DNA of 64,000 nt from Phocaeicola massiliensis B84634 = Timone 84634 = DSM 17679 = JCM 13223 (GCF_000382445.1 NZ_KB905475.1:62001-126000), one strand, 5' to 3'; positions 1-9,626 are shown, counted from the first letter of the stretch. Made by a program: numbers and translations. Notes: generated by a model from the sequence alone, not told the origin.

Positions 1-1873
1 CAATGGTAAGAACTCTTTCATCCCGGAGGACGGAGGAGAGACCATCTTTATAGCCGAAAGAAACTCGGCACACGCCATGAACAACGACAAAGTCAAAATT
101 GCCTTGTTTGCAAAACGCAAGAACCGCAACCCCGAAGGAGAAGTAATTGAAATCATCGAACGGGCAAACGATACATTCGTCGGAACATTGAAAGTCGACA
201 AATTCTATGCTTTCCTTGTTACCGAAAACCGTACGCTGGCAAATGACATTTTCATTCCCAAAGATAAATTGAAAGGAGGGAAAAATGGCGATAAAGCTGT
301 CGTAAAAATAATAGAATGGCCGAAAGAAGCCAAAAACCCAATCGGGCAAGTTATGGACATCTTGGGCAAGGCAGGCGAAAACACCACTGAGATGCATGCC
401 ATTCTAGCAGAATACGGACTGCCGTATGTATATCCCAAAAACGTAGAGGCCGCCGCCGAAAAGATTCCGGCCGAGATAACGGAAGCCGACTATGCCGAAC
501 GGGAAGATTTCCGGGCCGTAACGACCTTTACCATCGACCCCAAAGATGCAAAAGACTTTGACGATGCTCTATCCATCCGGCTTATCAAACCGGGACTGTG
601 GGAAGTCGGAGTACATATTGCCGATGTTACACACTATGTAAAAGAAGGAAGTACAATAGACAAAGAAGCAGAAAAACGTGCAACTTCCGTTTACTTGGTA
701 GACCGCACCATTCCAATGTTGCCCGAACGCCTGTGTAACTTCATCTGCTCTCTCCGCCCCAATGAGGAAAAGCTGGCATTCTCTGTCATTTTCGATATGA
801 ACGAAAAAGGTGAAGTGAAGAATTCACGCATCAAACATACAGTGATTAAGAGTGACCGCCGTTTTACCTATGAGGAAGCACAGCAAGTCATCGAGACCGG
901 TGAAGGTGATTACAAGGAAGAAATTCTGGAATTGAACAAGTTAGCTCAAATCCTGCGCAAACAACGATTGGCGGCAGGCGCCATCGACTTTGACCGCATT
1001 GAAGTAAAATTTGAGATTGACGAAACAGGGAAACCGTTAAGTGTTTATTTCAAAGAGTCCAAAGAAGCCAACAAGCTGATTGAAGAGTTTATGCTTCTTG
1101 CCAACCGTACCGTGGCTGAAACAATCGGCAAAGTGCCCAAAAATAAAAAAGCAAAAGTATTCCCCTATCGTATCCATGACCTTCCCGACCCCGACAAACT
1201 GGAAAACCTGAATTGGTTTATTAACCGCTTCGGTTATAAAATACGCACTTCGGGCTCAAAGTCAGAGGTTTCCAAATCCATCAACCGCCTGCTGGATGAC
1301 ATAAAGGACAAGAAAGAACAAAACCTGATAGAAACTGTTTCTTTGCGTGCCATGCAGAAAGCACGTTATTCAACAGTTAATATAGGCCATTATGGATTAG
1401 CTTTTGATTTCTATACCCACTTTACATCTCCCATCCGCCGTTTCCCGGACATGATGGTACATCGCTTGCTCACCCGCTATCTGGCAGGAGGACGAACGGC
1501 ACAAAAGGATAAATACGAAGATTTGTGTGACCATAGTTCTGAAATGGAGCAAATTGCATCAAACGCAGAACGCGCTTCGGTGAAGTATAAACAAGTAGAG
1601 TTCATGAGTGAACGTGTGGGCTTGGAGTTTGAAGGAGTTATTTCGGGAGTAACGGAATGGGGACTCTATGTTGAAATCAATGAGAATAAGTGCGAAGGCA
1701 TGGTTCCTATGCGCGACTTAGGCGATGATTATTATGACTTTGACGAAAAGAACTATTGCTTAATAGGGCGACGTCATCATAAGAAATTCAGCCTGGGTGA
1801 CCCTGTCACCATTAAAGTGGCACGTGCCAACCTGGAGAAGAAACAGCTGGACTTTGCATTGGTGGAGAAATAA
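1..1873 (+). CDS. rnr: Ribonuclease R (5' end outside window)
   Basis: This is a 3'-5' exoribonuclease that degrades structured RNA. The reading frame is open from base 2, so the gene enters from the left. About 623 residues are visible against a usual length near 710. Visible parts are the end of the N-terminal cold-shock/OB region (IPEDGGETIF, then NSAHAM), the RNB catalytic domain with the acidic signature DPKDAKDFDDAL whose Asp residues bind magnesium, the downstream HFTSPIRRFPD segment typical of RNase II/R, and a C-terminal S1 domain starting near GVISGVTEWGLYVEI. A 140-bp repeat element follows 23 bp after the stop. The ATG at 77 is internal and not the start. Confidence 0.95.
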   Translation, partial: NGKNSFIPEDGGETIFIAERNSAHAMNNDKVKIALFAKRKNRNPEGEVIEIIERANDTFVGTLKVDKFYAFLVTENRTLANDIFIPKDKLKGGKNGDKAVVKIIEWPKEAKNPIGQVMDILGKAGENTTEMHAILAEYGLPYVYPKNVEAAAEKIPAEITEADYAEREDFRAVTTFTIDPKDAKDFDDALSIRLIKPGLWEVGVHIADVTHYVKEGSTIDKEAEKRATSVYLVDRTIPMLPERLCNFICSLRPNEEKLAFSVIFDMNEKGEVKNSRIKHTVIKSDRRFTYEEAQQVIETGEGDYKEEILELNKLAQILRKQRLAAGAIDFDRIEVKFEIDETGKPLSVYFKESKEANKLIEEFMLLANRTVAETIGKVPKNKKAKVFPYRIHDLPDPDKLENLNWFINRFGYKIRTSGSKSEVSKSINRLLDDIKDKKEQNLIETVSLRAMQKARYSTVNIGHYGLAFDFYTHFTSPIRRFPDMMVHRLLTRYLAGGRTAQKDKYEDLCDHSSEMEQIASNAERASVKYKQVEFMSERVGLEFEGVISGVTEWGLYVEINENKCEGMVPMRDLGDDYYDFDEKNYCLIGRRHHKKFSLGDPVTIKVARANLEKKQLDFALVEK

Positions 1874-1896
1874 GGAGAGTCACTCCGTTCGTGAGG

Positions 1897-2036
1897 GTGC
1901 CAAAACAAAACCGGCCTATCCCATCGTCAGCTGTAGAGGCAGGGTTTGCCTGCCCGAAGACACAAAACAAACTGTTTTCGGGCGAGCAAACCTCGCCCCT
2001 ACGAACTAAACGACAGCATTATCCACGTTTTGACAC
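1897..2036. repeat. 140-bp dispersed inverted-repeat element, copy A
   Basis: The element is bounded by GTGCCAAAAC on the left and GTTTTGACAC on the right, which form a near-perfect terminal inverted repeat. Inside are two hairpins built on GGCAGG/CCTGCC and GGGCGAG/CTCGCCC, themselves arranged as inverted halves around CGAAGACACAAAAC. A second copy of the same length, closely similar throughout, lies at 51603-51742, and a 32-bp internal-deletion form at 44679-44710. It carries no credible gene; the frame across it is an accident. Confidence 0.85.
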
Positions 2037-2082
2037 ACCCCCATAAGAAACGAAAACGCTCTTCCACATCATAAATGAACGC

Positions 2083-2211
2083 TTATTTTACCCGTCTATT
2101 CAACTGATTATTCGCTTTATCCGGTTTTGACTTCCCAATCCGTTTGCCACTCGGCTTTTTTTTATTCCCTTGCTTTACCTTGCCTGCGAAAGGATTCTTC
2201 TTATTTGCCAT
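2083..2211 (-). CDS. Small basic protein of 42 residues, function unknown
   Basis: Reading leftward from the ATG at 2211, a 42-codon frame ends in TAA at 2083. The product is extremely basic (MANKKNPFAGKVKQGNKKK at the N-terminus, ending LNRRVK) and has no hydrophobic segment, so it is probably cytoplasmic and could bind RNA or DNA. A TAnnTTTG box (TATTTTTG on the - strand, 2232-2239) lies 20 bp upstream, which supports expression. I do not recognise a family. It is divergent from the serine acetyltransferase gene, with both promoters inside 2230-2300. Because it is short, chance cannot be excluded. Confidence 0.5.
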   Translation of the reverse strand: MANKKNPFAGKVKQGNKKKPSGKRIGKSKPDKANNQLNRRVK

Positions 2212-2231
2212 AAAACATCTTCTTTTTTCTG

Positions 2232-2239
2232 CAAAAATA
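2232..2239 (-). promoter_or_regulatory. -7 box of a leftward promoter for the 42-aa ORF
   Basis: On the - strand the sequence reads TATTTTTG, matching the Bacteroides -7 consensus TAnnTTTG, 20 bp upstream of the ATG. No good -33 TTTG at the usual 19-21 bp spacing is visible. Confidence 0.4.
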
Positions 2240-2269
2240 AACTATAAAACCCAATATTCCTTCCATTTA

Positions 2270-2300
2270 TTGGCAATGATATAGAATTTCTTTACTTTTG
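2270..2300 (+). promoter_or_regulatory. Promoter of serine acetyltransferase
   Basis: A TTG at 2270-2272 is followed after 20 bp by TACTTTTG at 2293-2300, the Bacteroides -33/-7 arrangement. The box overlaps the TTG at 2298 that would otherwise look like a start codon, so translation must begin at the ATG at 2313 or 2322. Confidence 0.7.
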
Positions 2301-2321
2301 TCCTCATTAACAATGATATAT

Positions 2322-3242
2322 ATGACTTCATTCGACTATACCGGCATATTGACCCAAGCAGTAGATGAACTTTCCGACAGCCAATCTTATAAAGGACTGT
2401 TTCATCAACACAAAGACGGAGACCCTCTGCCTTCCGCTAAATCACTATATAAAATTGTAGAGTTAGCCCGTTCCATCCTCTTCCCCGGATATTTTGGTAA
2501 TTCTACTATCAACAGTCATACCATTACTTATCACATAGGAGTAAATGTAGAAAACCTATTCGACCTGTTGACGGACCAAATACAAGCCGGTTTGTGTTTC
2601 GGGCAAGAAAATAATAACAACGAAAACACGAACAACAATGAACCGTGCCGTGAAACAGCAGCATTGCTTGCCGCTCGTTTTATAAGTAAGTTGCCCGAAA
2701 TGCGCCGCATTCTGGCTACCGATGTAGAAGCAGCCTATTACGGAGACCCTGCCGCTACCTGTTTTGGTGAAATAATCAGCTGCTATCCTGCCATCCGTGC
2801 CATCAGTAACTACCGAATAGCCCATGAATTGTTGATATTAGGTGTACCTCTGATTCCCAGATACATTACAGAAATGGCACACTCGGAAACCGGAATAGAT
2901 ATCCACCCGGGAGCAAAAATAGGACATCATTTCACAATAGACCACGGAACAGGCGTGGTGATTGGTGCAACCAGTATCATTGGCAATAACGTAAAACTCT
3001 ATCAAGGTGTCACGCTGGGAGCCAAAAGCTTCCCGTTGGACAACAATGGCAATCCCATCAAAGGTATTCCCCGACACCCTATTCTGGAAGATGATGTAAT
3101 CGTTTATTCCAATGCTACCATTTTGGGACGCGTGACCATAGGTAAGGGTGCAACCGTAGGAGGAAATATATGGGTGACCGAAAATGTTCCTGCCGGAGCA
3201 CGCATCGTGCAACGCAAAACAAAAGAAGGAGAGAAAATTTAA
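2322..3242 (+). CDS. cysE: Serine O-acetyltransferase
   Basis: The enzyme transfers acetyl from acetyl-CoA to L-serine to give O-acetylserine for cysteine synthesis. An alpha-helical N-terminal domain (to about residue 170) is followed by a left-handed parallel beta-helix of hexapeptide repeats: GIDIHPGAKIGHHFTIDHG, then GVVIGATSIIG and LYQGVTLGAKSF. The His-Asp-His active-site pattern of the family (DHGTGVVIG, and HP in IPRHP) is present. At 306 residues it is longer than E. coli CysE and fits the Bacteroides type with an extended N-terminus. The start at 2322 is chosen because upstream candidates overlap or crowd the promoter; 2313 is the alternative. The stop overlaps the convergent histidine kinase stop by 4 bp. 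Confidence 0.9.
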   Translation: MTSFDYTGILTQAVDELSDSQSYKGLFHQHKDGDPLPSAKSLYKIVELARSILFPGYFGNSTINSHTITYHIGVNVENLFDLLTDQIQAGLCFGQENNNNENTNNNEPCRETAALLAARFISKLPEMRRILATDVEAAYYGDPAATCFGEIISCYPAIRAISNYRIAHELLILGVPLIPRYITEMAHSETGIDIHPGAKIGHHFTIDHGTGVVIGATSIIGNNVKLYQGVTLGAKSFPLDNNGNPIKGIPRHPILEDDVIVYSNATILGRVTIGKGATVGGNIWVTENVPAGARIVQRKTKEGEKI

Positions 3243-5236
3243 ACCTCAATCAGCGGGAGAGTCAGAATAAAACGGCAGCCCACTGTATATTCTTTATCAA
3301 TAACCAGTGTTCCACCCAGCTTTTCAGCAATCAACCGGCAGATAGGAAGCCCCAACCCTGTTCCCTGAGTAAAGTCATCCAACTTGGTGAAACGTTCAAA
3401 AACATATTCCTGCTTATCTGCCGGAATACCTTTTCCTGTATCCGTAATGCGATAAATGATTTCCCGCTCATTTCTGTTTAGTTCATAATCTAACACAATA
3501 GAACCTTTATCGGTAAACTTAGCCGCATTTTGCAAAAGATGAATCAATATTTGTGAGACCCTACCCGGATTGGTCTTAATCAAACACCTCTCTACCGAAG
3601 GACGAAATTCCAATTCTACCCCCTCATGCACCAACGTCCGAACAGCTTCTATCCCCGACAGGCAACTTACATTGATATCTTCCACCTTATCATAAGACAC
3701 TTCTTCAGACTGGTCAAGAAAAGAGATATCAAGCACATCATTAATCAGCCTCAACAAATTGGCACTATTGACTTCGATAATTGAAACAAACTCTTTTGTT
3801 TCCTGATTATCCTGATATATATCCACCAATAGCTGAGAAAAGCCCACTATGGAATTCAACGGTGTACGAATCTCATGAGACATATTCTGAATAAAGGTTG
3901 TTTTCATCATACTTGCATATTCAGCCCGTTCTTTGGCCTTCATCAACTCATCGGCAAAAATCTTTAAGTCCTTATTCTGTTTGTTAACAATGAGCTCCGA
4001 CGCTTTCAAGCGTTTATTGAGTTTATAAATCCGAAAGAACAGAATTCCACTCATTATCCAAAACAAGACAACGAATATCAAAACCAAATAAACGGTATGC
4101 AATTGATCTTTCTGAACACTTAACTGAAGCTCATTCCTTTCATTCTTCAGCTGCTCCAACTCCAAAATAGAAGAAAACTCGGTGGCAGAATTCTGCAACT
4201 CTTTTGTACGGACAGAGTCGGTAGCCGCAATATAATCATAGTAAAACTCGGCAGCCTTCAGCTTGTCACCCATCTTCCAATAAATATTCCCCTGTTCCCT
4301 TACCAATTTATAATCCATATATTTAGAACGGATGGGAGTTGAGTCATTCATCATTGCATCCACCATTTTCAGCGCCTCACTATATTGTCCGGCAACACTA
4401 TAATAGGTTTCCTTGAGATAATAAAGCCCCATAATATATGTGACCATATTCTTATTCTGTATAAATAACTTCTCAATATCCTGTATATATTTCCATGCCT
4501 CATTCAACTGCCCCTTCTTTATATAATATAATGCATACGCTTTACGGGTCGTAAAAGACTGGTAATCCGTTTGTGCCAAAAGTATTCCTTTTTCCAGAGC
4601 TTCTTTTGCTTCATCCCATCTTTTCAACTCCACAGCCGCTTGAGCAAGCGAAGCATAATAAGACGGGATATTGATATCTGCAATATTATTCTCCTCTACT
4701 ATCTCTATCGTCTTCTTAAAATTATCATAAGCTAACCGGTAATTATCCTGCGTAAGATAAATGTTCGCCATACAACGGTAACACTCCGCAACTCCCCGCA
4801 TATAATTATCCTTCCGGGCTTCCTGAAGCATTTTCTTTACTTCATACAAAGCGATATTTGCTTTATTTTGCTTAAGATAGTAGATTATCAGCCGACTCCC
4901 CCATGCAAAATAATAATATTTCAATTGATTATATTTCCGGCTGATCAGCTTTGCCTCCTTCACACTCTTCAGAATATTCTCCTCATCATTCTTGTAGTAA
5001 TAATAATCCAGTTTCAAACATTTTGCAATAGCCATCAACCGTCTGTTACCCGCTTTCTCGCTCCGCACGAACAGAGTATCACACATATCCAAAGCAATGG
5101 GAGAGTCCAGATTCGCCTTACATTTTTTATAATATGCCATCAATATGCTGTCGTTTTCCACAGCAACCTCATTTTGCCCTTTGCCGCAACAGCAACATAA
5201 AACAAATAGAATTGTCAGACAAAGCTTAAGACACAT
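3239..5236 (-). CDS. TPR-containing sensor histidine kinase
   Basis: This is a membrane-bound orphan histidine kinase of 665 residues. The N-terminus (MCLKLCLTILFVLCCCCGKG) is hydrophobic and Cys-rich and probably a lipoprotein-like or uncleaved signal. Residues about 40-370 are helical repeats of TPR type, expected in the periplasm, followed by a membrane helix near 378-402 (VLIFVVLFWIMSGILFF). A short coiled coil leads to HisKA with the phosphoacceptor His about 454 in MSHEIRTPLNSIVGF. The ATPase domain has an N box (HLLQNAAKFTDKG) and G boxes (DTGKGIP, GTGLGLPICRLIAEKLGG). No receiver or DNA-binding domain is attached and no response regulator is adjacent. A longer frame runs to 5344, but a TAnnTTTG box at 5256-5263 lies inside it, so I start at 5236. 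Confidence 0.85.
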   Translation of the reverse strand: MCLKLCLTILFVLCCCCGKGQNEVAVENDSILMAYYKKCKANLDSPIALDMCDTLFVRSEKAGNRRLMAIAKCLKLDYYYYKNDEENILKSVKEAKLISRKYNQLKYYYFAWGSRLIIYYLKQNKANIALYEVKKMLQEARKDNYMRGVAECYRCMANIYLTQDNYRLAYDNFKKTIEIVEENNIADINIPSYYASLAQAAVELKRWDEAKEALEKGILLAQTDYQSFTTRKAYALYYIKKGQLNEAWKYIQDIEKLFIQNKNMVTYIMGLYYLKETYYSVAGQYSEALKMVDAMMNDSTPIRSKYMDYKLVREQGNIYWKMGDKLKAAEFYYDYIAATDSVRTKELQNSATEFSSILELEQLKNERNELQLSVQKDQLHTVYLVLIFVVLFWIMSGILFFRIYKLNKRLKASELIVNKQNKDLKIFADELMKAKERAEYASMMKTTFIQNMSHEIRTPLNSIVGFSQLLVDIYQDNQETKEFVSIIEVNSANLLRLINDVLDISFLDQSEEVSYDKVEDINVSCLSGIEAVRTLVHEGVELEFRPSVERCLIKTNPGRVSQILIHLLQNAAKFTDKGSIVLDYELNRNEREIIYRITDTGKGIPADKQEYVFERFTKLDDFTQGTGLGLPICRLIAEKLGGTLVIDKEYTVGCRFILTLPLIEV

Positions 5237-5255
5237 CAAGGTGAGTAATTTTTCA

Positions 5256-5263
5256 CAAAGATA
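5256..5263 (-). promoter_or_regulatory. -7 box for the TPR histidine kinase
   Basis: The - strand reads TATCTTTG, 19 bp upstream of the chosen ATG. It decides the start because it lies inside the longest possible frame. The -33 element is weak. Confidence 0.6.
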
Positions 5264-5344
5264 ACATAATATTTTAAGACGAAAACGAAATGTGATAAAA
5301 AACGAAATGAAATATAAAAAGAAGGAGCACCGGTACTCCTCCAT

Positions 5345-5668
5345 CCCAAACTAAAGCCAACCTGTTTAAAACATAAGCTACCGACATCCAAACCATCTTT
5401 TTCTGTCCTTTCAATTAATCACATCAGAATACGTTCTGCCGGTCAGCCCGATACCTTGTTCTTATTCCCTAACCGGGAGAAAGTAATCGATGCTCTTTAT
5501 GGTTCTGACGGACTGGAACTCACTTTCTGAGAGACAGATATTTCCTCATCATTCTAAAGAAGCCGATCAATACAACTTCGACATACAGGCAGATATAGGT
5601 AAACTACAACAGTAACAGAGAAACAAAGAGATTCCCCCATATTTTACACAATATTCAAAGAAATCATT
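5345..5668 (+). pseudogene. Gap with a possible gene remnant at 5423-5615
   Basis: No intact gene is visible between the kinase and the hybrid regulator. A 36-codon frame from 5423 (IRIRSAGQPDTLFLFPNREK...) stops at 5530. After a +1 shift a second frame continues to TAA at 5615 (ERQIFPHHSKEADQYNFDIQ...). Codon use and amino-acid composition look protein-like across both pieces, so this may be the tail of a decayed gene. I cannot assign a family. Confidence 0.25.
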
Positions 5669-5676
5669 TATCTTTG
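5669..5676 (+). promoter_or_regulatory. -7 box upstream of the hybrid regulator
   Basis: TATCTTTG matches TAnnTTTG, 29 bp upstream of the ATG at 5706. No clear -33 element. Confidence 0.55.
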
Positions 5677-5705
5677 CCCATGAGAGAGTGATATAAATAT
5701 CTGAT

Positions 5706-8700
5706 ATGAAAAAATATACCATCTATATAATTATATATATGCTTCTTTGCTTTACATCCGTTTTCGGGCAGCAAGCAAACTATCAGATTTTTGAGAATAT
5801 CAATCTTAGCACAGAGGCATCCGTTACTAATTGCTTTTTACAAGACGAACAAGGCATGATATGGATTGGCTCAAATAAAGGATTATTCAGTTATAACGGG
5901 TATTCCGTACAATCGCATCCTGCCCCCGACGAACAAAGCAATGCATGGATTTACTGCGGACAAATCATCAATGATACCTTTTTATATTTGGGAACAGACA
6001 ATGGAATGTTAGTCTATAACTATAAAACAGACCTATACGAAACACCACCAATCACCTTCCCCGCCGATATACGTTCATTAGCATTACAAGGAGAAACACT
6101 TTGGATAGGAACGCTGAATGGGCTTTATAATTACACACTGAGCAGCCGAACTCTTAAACGTTTCGACACTCAAACATATAAAGGACTTCCCCATACTATT
6201 GTTTACTCTGTTATCCGTTCACAGGACAATCATATTTATGTAGGAACTTACAACGGACTTTCCCAATATACATCTACAAACGATAGTTTTAAATACATTC
6301 CACTGCCCGTTTCCCAACATAAAAATAATCAGTTTATCAATTCCCTGCTGGAAGACACTATCCGAAAATGTATTTGGATTGGAACGGAAGGAAGTCTCTT
6401 TAAATATACTCCTGCCAATGGAGACATAGAACAGATAGAAACAGTTCATGCCAACTCTGTCAAGTCGTTGGCACTAGATGGAAAACAACGTCTATTAATA
6501 GGCACAGACAATGGCCTTTACATCTACAAAGAAAATGAGCCATTATTGCATACCCGACATGACTCGCGAAATTTGCAATCGCTTGCCGACAATATCATAT
6601 GGAATATTTTCACAGACCGCGAACGAAATGTATGGTTAGGCACCAATTATGGCATTTCTCTGTCACACAACAATAATGCCTTCCAGTATATACCGATTTC
6701 TCAAATGACAGGAACAGGAGAAGGCAACCAATTTTTCTCCATTTTCAAAGATACTCGTAACAACTATTGGTTTGGCGGAAGCAACGGTATCATCCGTTCC
6801 AAGCGGTCAATAAAAGATACTTCTGATGCCATCTGGTATAAAATGGGAGATTCCAGGCATAACTTAGCCCACAACCGCATCCGTCATATCACCGAAGACC
6901 ATAATCATGAATTATGGATTGCTACAGACGGAAGCGTAAACCGTTATAATTATACTACCCAACAATTCATACATTATAATATAGTAGACAGCACAGGAAA
7001 AAATAATGCAAACTGGGCTTACCATCTGATGGAAGACTCGGAAGGAAAATTATGGATAGCCACTTGTTTGGGAGGAATCTTTGTAGTGGACAAGCAGAAA
7101 ATGATGAAAAGTAACTCGGAGTATTACACTGCCGACTATAACTTTTCTATAAAAGACGGACTATCGGGTATGTTTATCAACCAACTCATTCCCGATCACA
7201 AAGGTAATGTATGGGTGCTTGTCTATAACAACGGCATCGACAAAATAAATCCCCATACTCACCAAATCACTCATCTACAAACCGACTCCATAACAGGAAA
7301 CCAAAAGCCAAATTTCATTTTATGCGATGATCAAGGTTATATCTGGGCAGGATTCCGAGGTGGAATACTTCGCATTAACCCTCAAAACAATGAGATCACC
7401 ACCATTCGTTTCGGTAGTTTCAGCAGCAATGAAGTTTTTTCTATGCTGGAAGTCGAAGATCATATATGGATATCCACTTCAAATGGTTTTTGGGTAATCA
7501 ATAAAAAAACATCGGACACCCGCAGACTCCCTCTTACCAACAAACGTTTTACAAGTATGTATTACGACAGAACCACACGTGAAATCTATTTGGGAGACGT
7601 GGACGGATACGCCATTACTTCACCGGATATATTAAATCTTTCTCCCAATAACCGTCCCCTGATAGTGACTGCCCTATATATTAATGGAAAATTAACAGAG
7701 AACAACGGAAAAAGTATCCGTTATACCAATCATATCGAATTAAATCATAACCAAAACAATTTTGCCATCGAATTCTCCGATCTGCCTTATTCATTAGAAG
7801 AAAAAAATAAATTTGTATACCGCATGGAAGGAGTAGACCGAGAATGGAATCTACTGAGCCCTAATACCAACCGAATTTCTTATAACAATCTGGACTATGA
7901 GAATTATACACTGAGAATCAGCAAACTGAATATAAACGGAAAGCCTTCGGAAGATGCCTATACATTGGAAATCCGTATCAGCCCACCCTGGTATTACACA
8001 CTTTGGGCTAAAATTATTTATTCCCTTTTATTGGCAGGACTGACCGCATGGATTATCAACTTCTTCCGTATGAAAAATCGCCTGCATATAGAACGTATAG
8101 AGAAAAAGCAAATTATGGAACAATCACGTCAAAAAATAGATTTTTTCACCAATCTGTCCCATGATTTTAAGACTCCACTCAGCCTGATTCTTGCTCCGGT
8201 CAGTAAACTATTGCCGGAAATCAAAAATCCACAAGAAAAAAAATTGCTTGAAGGGGTACAGCGTAATGCTATTAAACTTAATTCACTGATTCATCAAGTG
8301 TTAAACTTCAATCGTTTAGACAGTGACTCCAATACCTTACTTATTCTCTCACATACGGAAATGGTAGAATTTGCCCGTTCGCAGTTTCAATCTTATGAAG
8401 AGGTGGCAAAGGAAAAGAATATTCTTACCCAATTCAAAACCAACCAAGAAAAAATTTATCTAGATATCGACCTCGTCAAATGGGAGTCAATCCTCAACAA
8501 TATACTTTCCAATGCACTGAAATACACTCAAGATGGAGGAAGCATTACTCTTTCCCTATCATACAAAGAGAAAGAATTGTCCGTCAGCGTATCAGATACA
8601 GGACAAGGTATTCCGGCCCAAGACCTGCCCTATATTTTTCAACGTTTTTTTCAGTCTTCACGCACTAAAGGAAAGAAAGAGGGTACAGGTATCGGCCTTT

Positions 8701-9626
8701 ATCTGGTAAAGACCTACACTGAGCTGCATGGAGGACAAGTCAACCTTGTTTCGGAAGAGAATAAAGGAACCACCGTAACAATTACTCTCCCAATATTTCA
8801 AGAAGCTGAAACATTTCCATCCAAAGTACAGCCTGAAAATCATAAAAAAGAAACATGCGAAAGCACCGATACCCTTCCGTCTGTTTTAATTGTAGACGAT
8901 AATCCCGAAATTATCAACTTTATCCACGACATTCTTCATTCCCATTACCATTGCCTGACTGCCCCGGAAGGAAAAACAGGGCTGAAACGCTGTATGGAAT
9001 CACTTCCCGACTTGATTATCACTGACCTGATGATGCCTGTGATGGATGGAATGGAGATGTGCCGGCATATTAAAAAACATGTCCCCACCTCTACCATTCC
9101 CATTATCTTATTAACGGGTAAAGACGATAAACATACTGAATTGGAGAGCATCCAATTAAATATTGATGCCTTTATCACCAAACCCTTCGAAGCCGAAATT
9201 CTGTTATCACGCGTAGAACAGTTAATCAGTAAAAGACGAACACTGGAAGCTGTGGCACGCATTGAGACCATCAGTACACCCAAAAAGATTGAGGCTGTAT
9301 CTTATGATGAAAAATTCCTTGCAGATATTACACGTATTATCGAAGATCATATAGCAGACTCTGAACTGAATGTCAATGCACTCTGCGAGTTATCAGGAAT
9401 CGGCAACAAACAAGTCTATCGAAAAGTAAAACAACTGACCGGACTTTCACCGGTAGAATATATTAAAAATATCCGCATGAAAAAAGCCGCCATGCTATTG
9501 GAACAGAAAAAGTTTTCAGTAGCTGAAGTAATGTACATGGTCGGCTTCTCCAGTTCTTCCTACTTCTCCAAATGTTTTCAAAATGAATTTGGGGTGACAC
9601 CAAAACAATTTATAGAAAAAGAATAA
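5706..9626 (+). CDS. Hybrid two-component system sensor-regulator (HTCS)
   Basis: This 1306-residue inner-membrane protein is the PUL regulator. It has a signal peptide (1-22), about 650 residues of periplasmic two-propeller sensor with repeated blade motifs such as MIWIGSNKGLFSYNG and LWIATDGSVNRY, a Y_Y_Y domain (about 690-755), a membrane helix near 767-787, HisKA with phosphoacceptor His about 819 (NLSHDFKTPLS), an ATPase domain (DTGQGIPA, GTGIGLYLVKTY), a receiver with Asp about 1107 (LIITDLMMPVMDG), and a C-terminal AraC-type HTH pair (about 1200-1306). Known HTCS proteins bind an oligosaccharide between the propellers and activate the adjacent sus genes. Position just upstream of a GH53-containing PUL suggests a galactan fragment as ligand. 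Confidence 0.95.
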   Translation: MKKYTIYIIIYMLLCFTSVFGQQANYQIFENINLSTEASVTNCFLQDEQGMIWIGSNKGLFSYNGYSVQSHPAPDEQSNAWIYCGQIINDTFLYLGTDNGMLVYNYKTDLYETPPITFPADIRSLALQGETLWIGTLNGLYNYTLSSRTLKRFDTQTYKGLPHTIVYSVIRSQDNHIYVGTYNGLSQYTSTNDSFKYIPLPVSQHKNNQFINSLLEDTIRKCIWIGTEGSLFKYTPANGDIEQIETVHANSVKSLALDGKQRLLIGTDNGLYIYKENEPLLHTRHDSRNLQSLADNIIWNIFTDRERNVWLGTNYGISLSHNNNAFQYIPISQMTGTGEGNQFFSIFKDTRNNYWFGGSNGIIRSKRSIKDTSDAIWYKMGDSRHNLAHNRIRHITEDHNHELWIATDGSVNRYNYTTQQFIHYNIVDSTGKNNANWAYHLMEDSEGKLWIATCLGGIFVVDKQKMMKSNSEYYTADYNFSIKDGLSGMFINQLIPDHKGNVWVLVYNNGIDKINPHTHQITHLQTDSITGNQKPNFILCDDQGYIWAGFRGGILRINPQNNEITTIRFGSFSSNEVFSMLEVEDHIWISTSNGFWVINKKTSDTRRLPLTNKRFTSMYYDRTTREIYLGDVDGYAITSPDILNLSPNNRPLIVTALYINGKLTENNGKSIRYTNHIELNHNQNNFAIEFSDLPYSLEEKNKFVYRMEGVDREWNLLSPNTNRISYNNLDYENYTLRISKLNINGKPSEDAYTLEIRISPPWYYTLWAKIIYSLLLAGLTAWIINFFRMKNRLHIERIEKKQIMEQSRQKIDFFTNLSHDFKTPLSLILAPVSKLLPEIKNPQEKKLLEGVQRNAIKLNSLIHQVLNFNRLDSDSNTLLILSHTEMVEFARSQFQSYEEVAKEKNILTQFKTNQEKIYLDIDLVKWESILNNILSNALKYTQDGGSITLSLSYKEKELSVSVSDTGQGIPAQDLPYIFQRFFQSSRTKGKKEGTGIGLYLVKTYTELHGGQVNLVSEENKGTTVTITLPIFQEAETFPSKVQPENHKKETCESTDTLPSVLIVDDNPEIINFIHDILHSHYHCLTAPEGKTGLKRCMESLPDLIITDLMMPVMDGMEMCRHIKKHVPTSTIPIILLTGKDDKHTELESIQLNIDAFITKPFEAEILLSRVEQLISKRRTLEAVARIETISTPKKIEAVSYDEKFLADITRIIEDHIADSELNVNALCELSGIGNKQVYRKVKQLTGLSPVEYIKNIRMKKAAMLLEQKKFSVAEVMYMVGFSSSSYFSKCFQNEFGVTPKQFIEKE

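Noticed and set aside
1797-2009. 70-codon frame overlapping the RNase R end and repeat copy A
   Set aside because: It crosses the repeat element and has no conserved features; a similar accident occurs at copy B.
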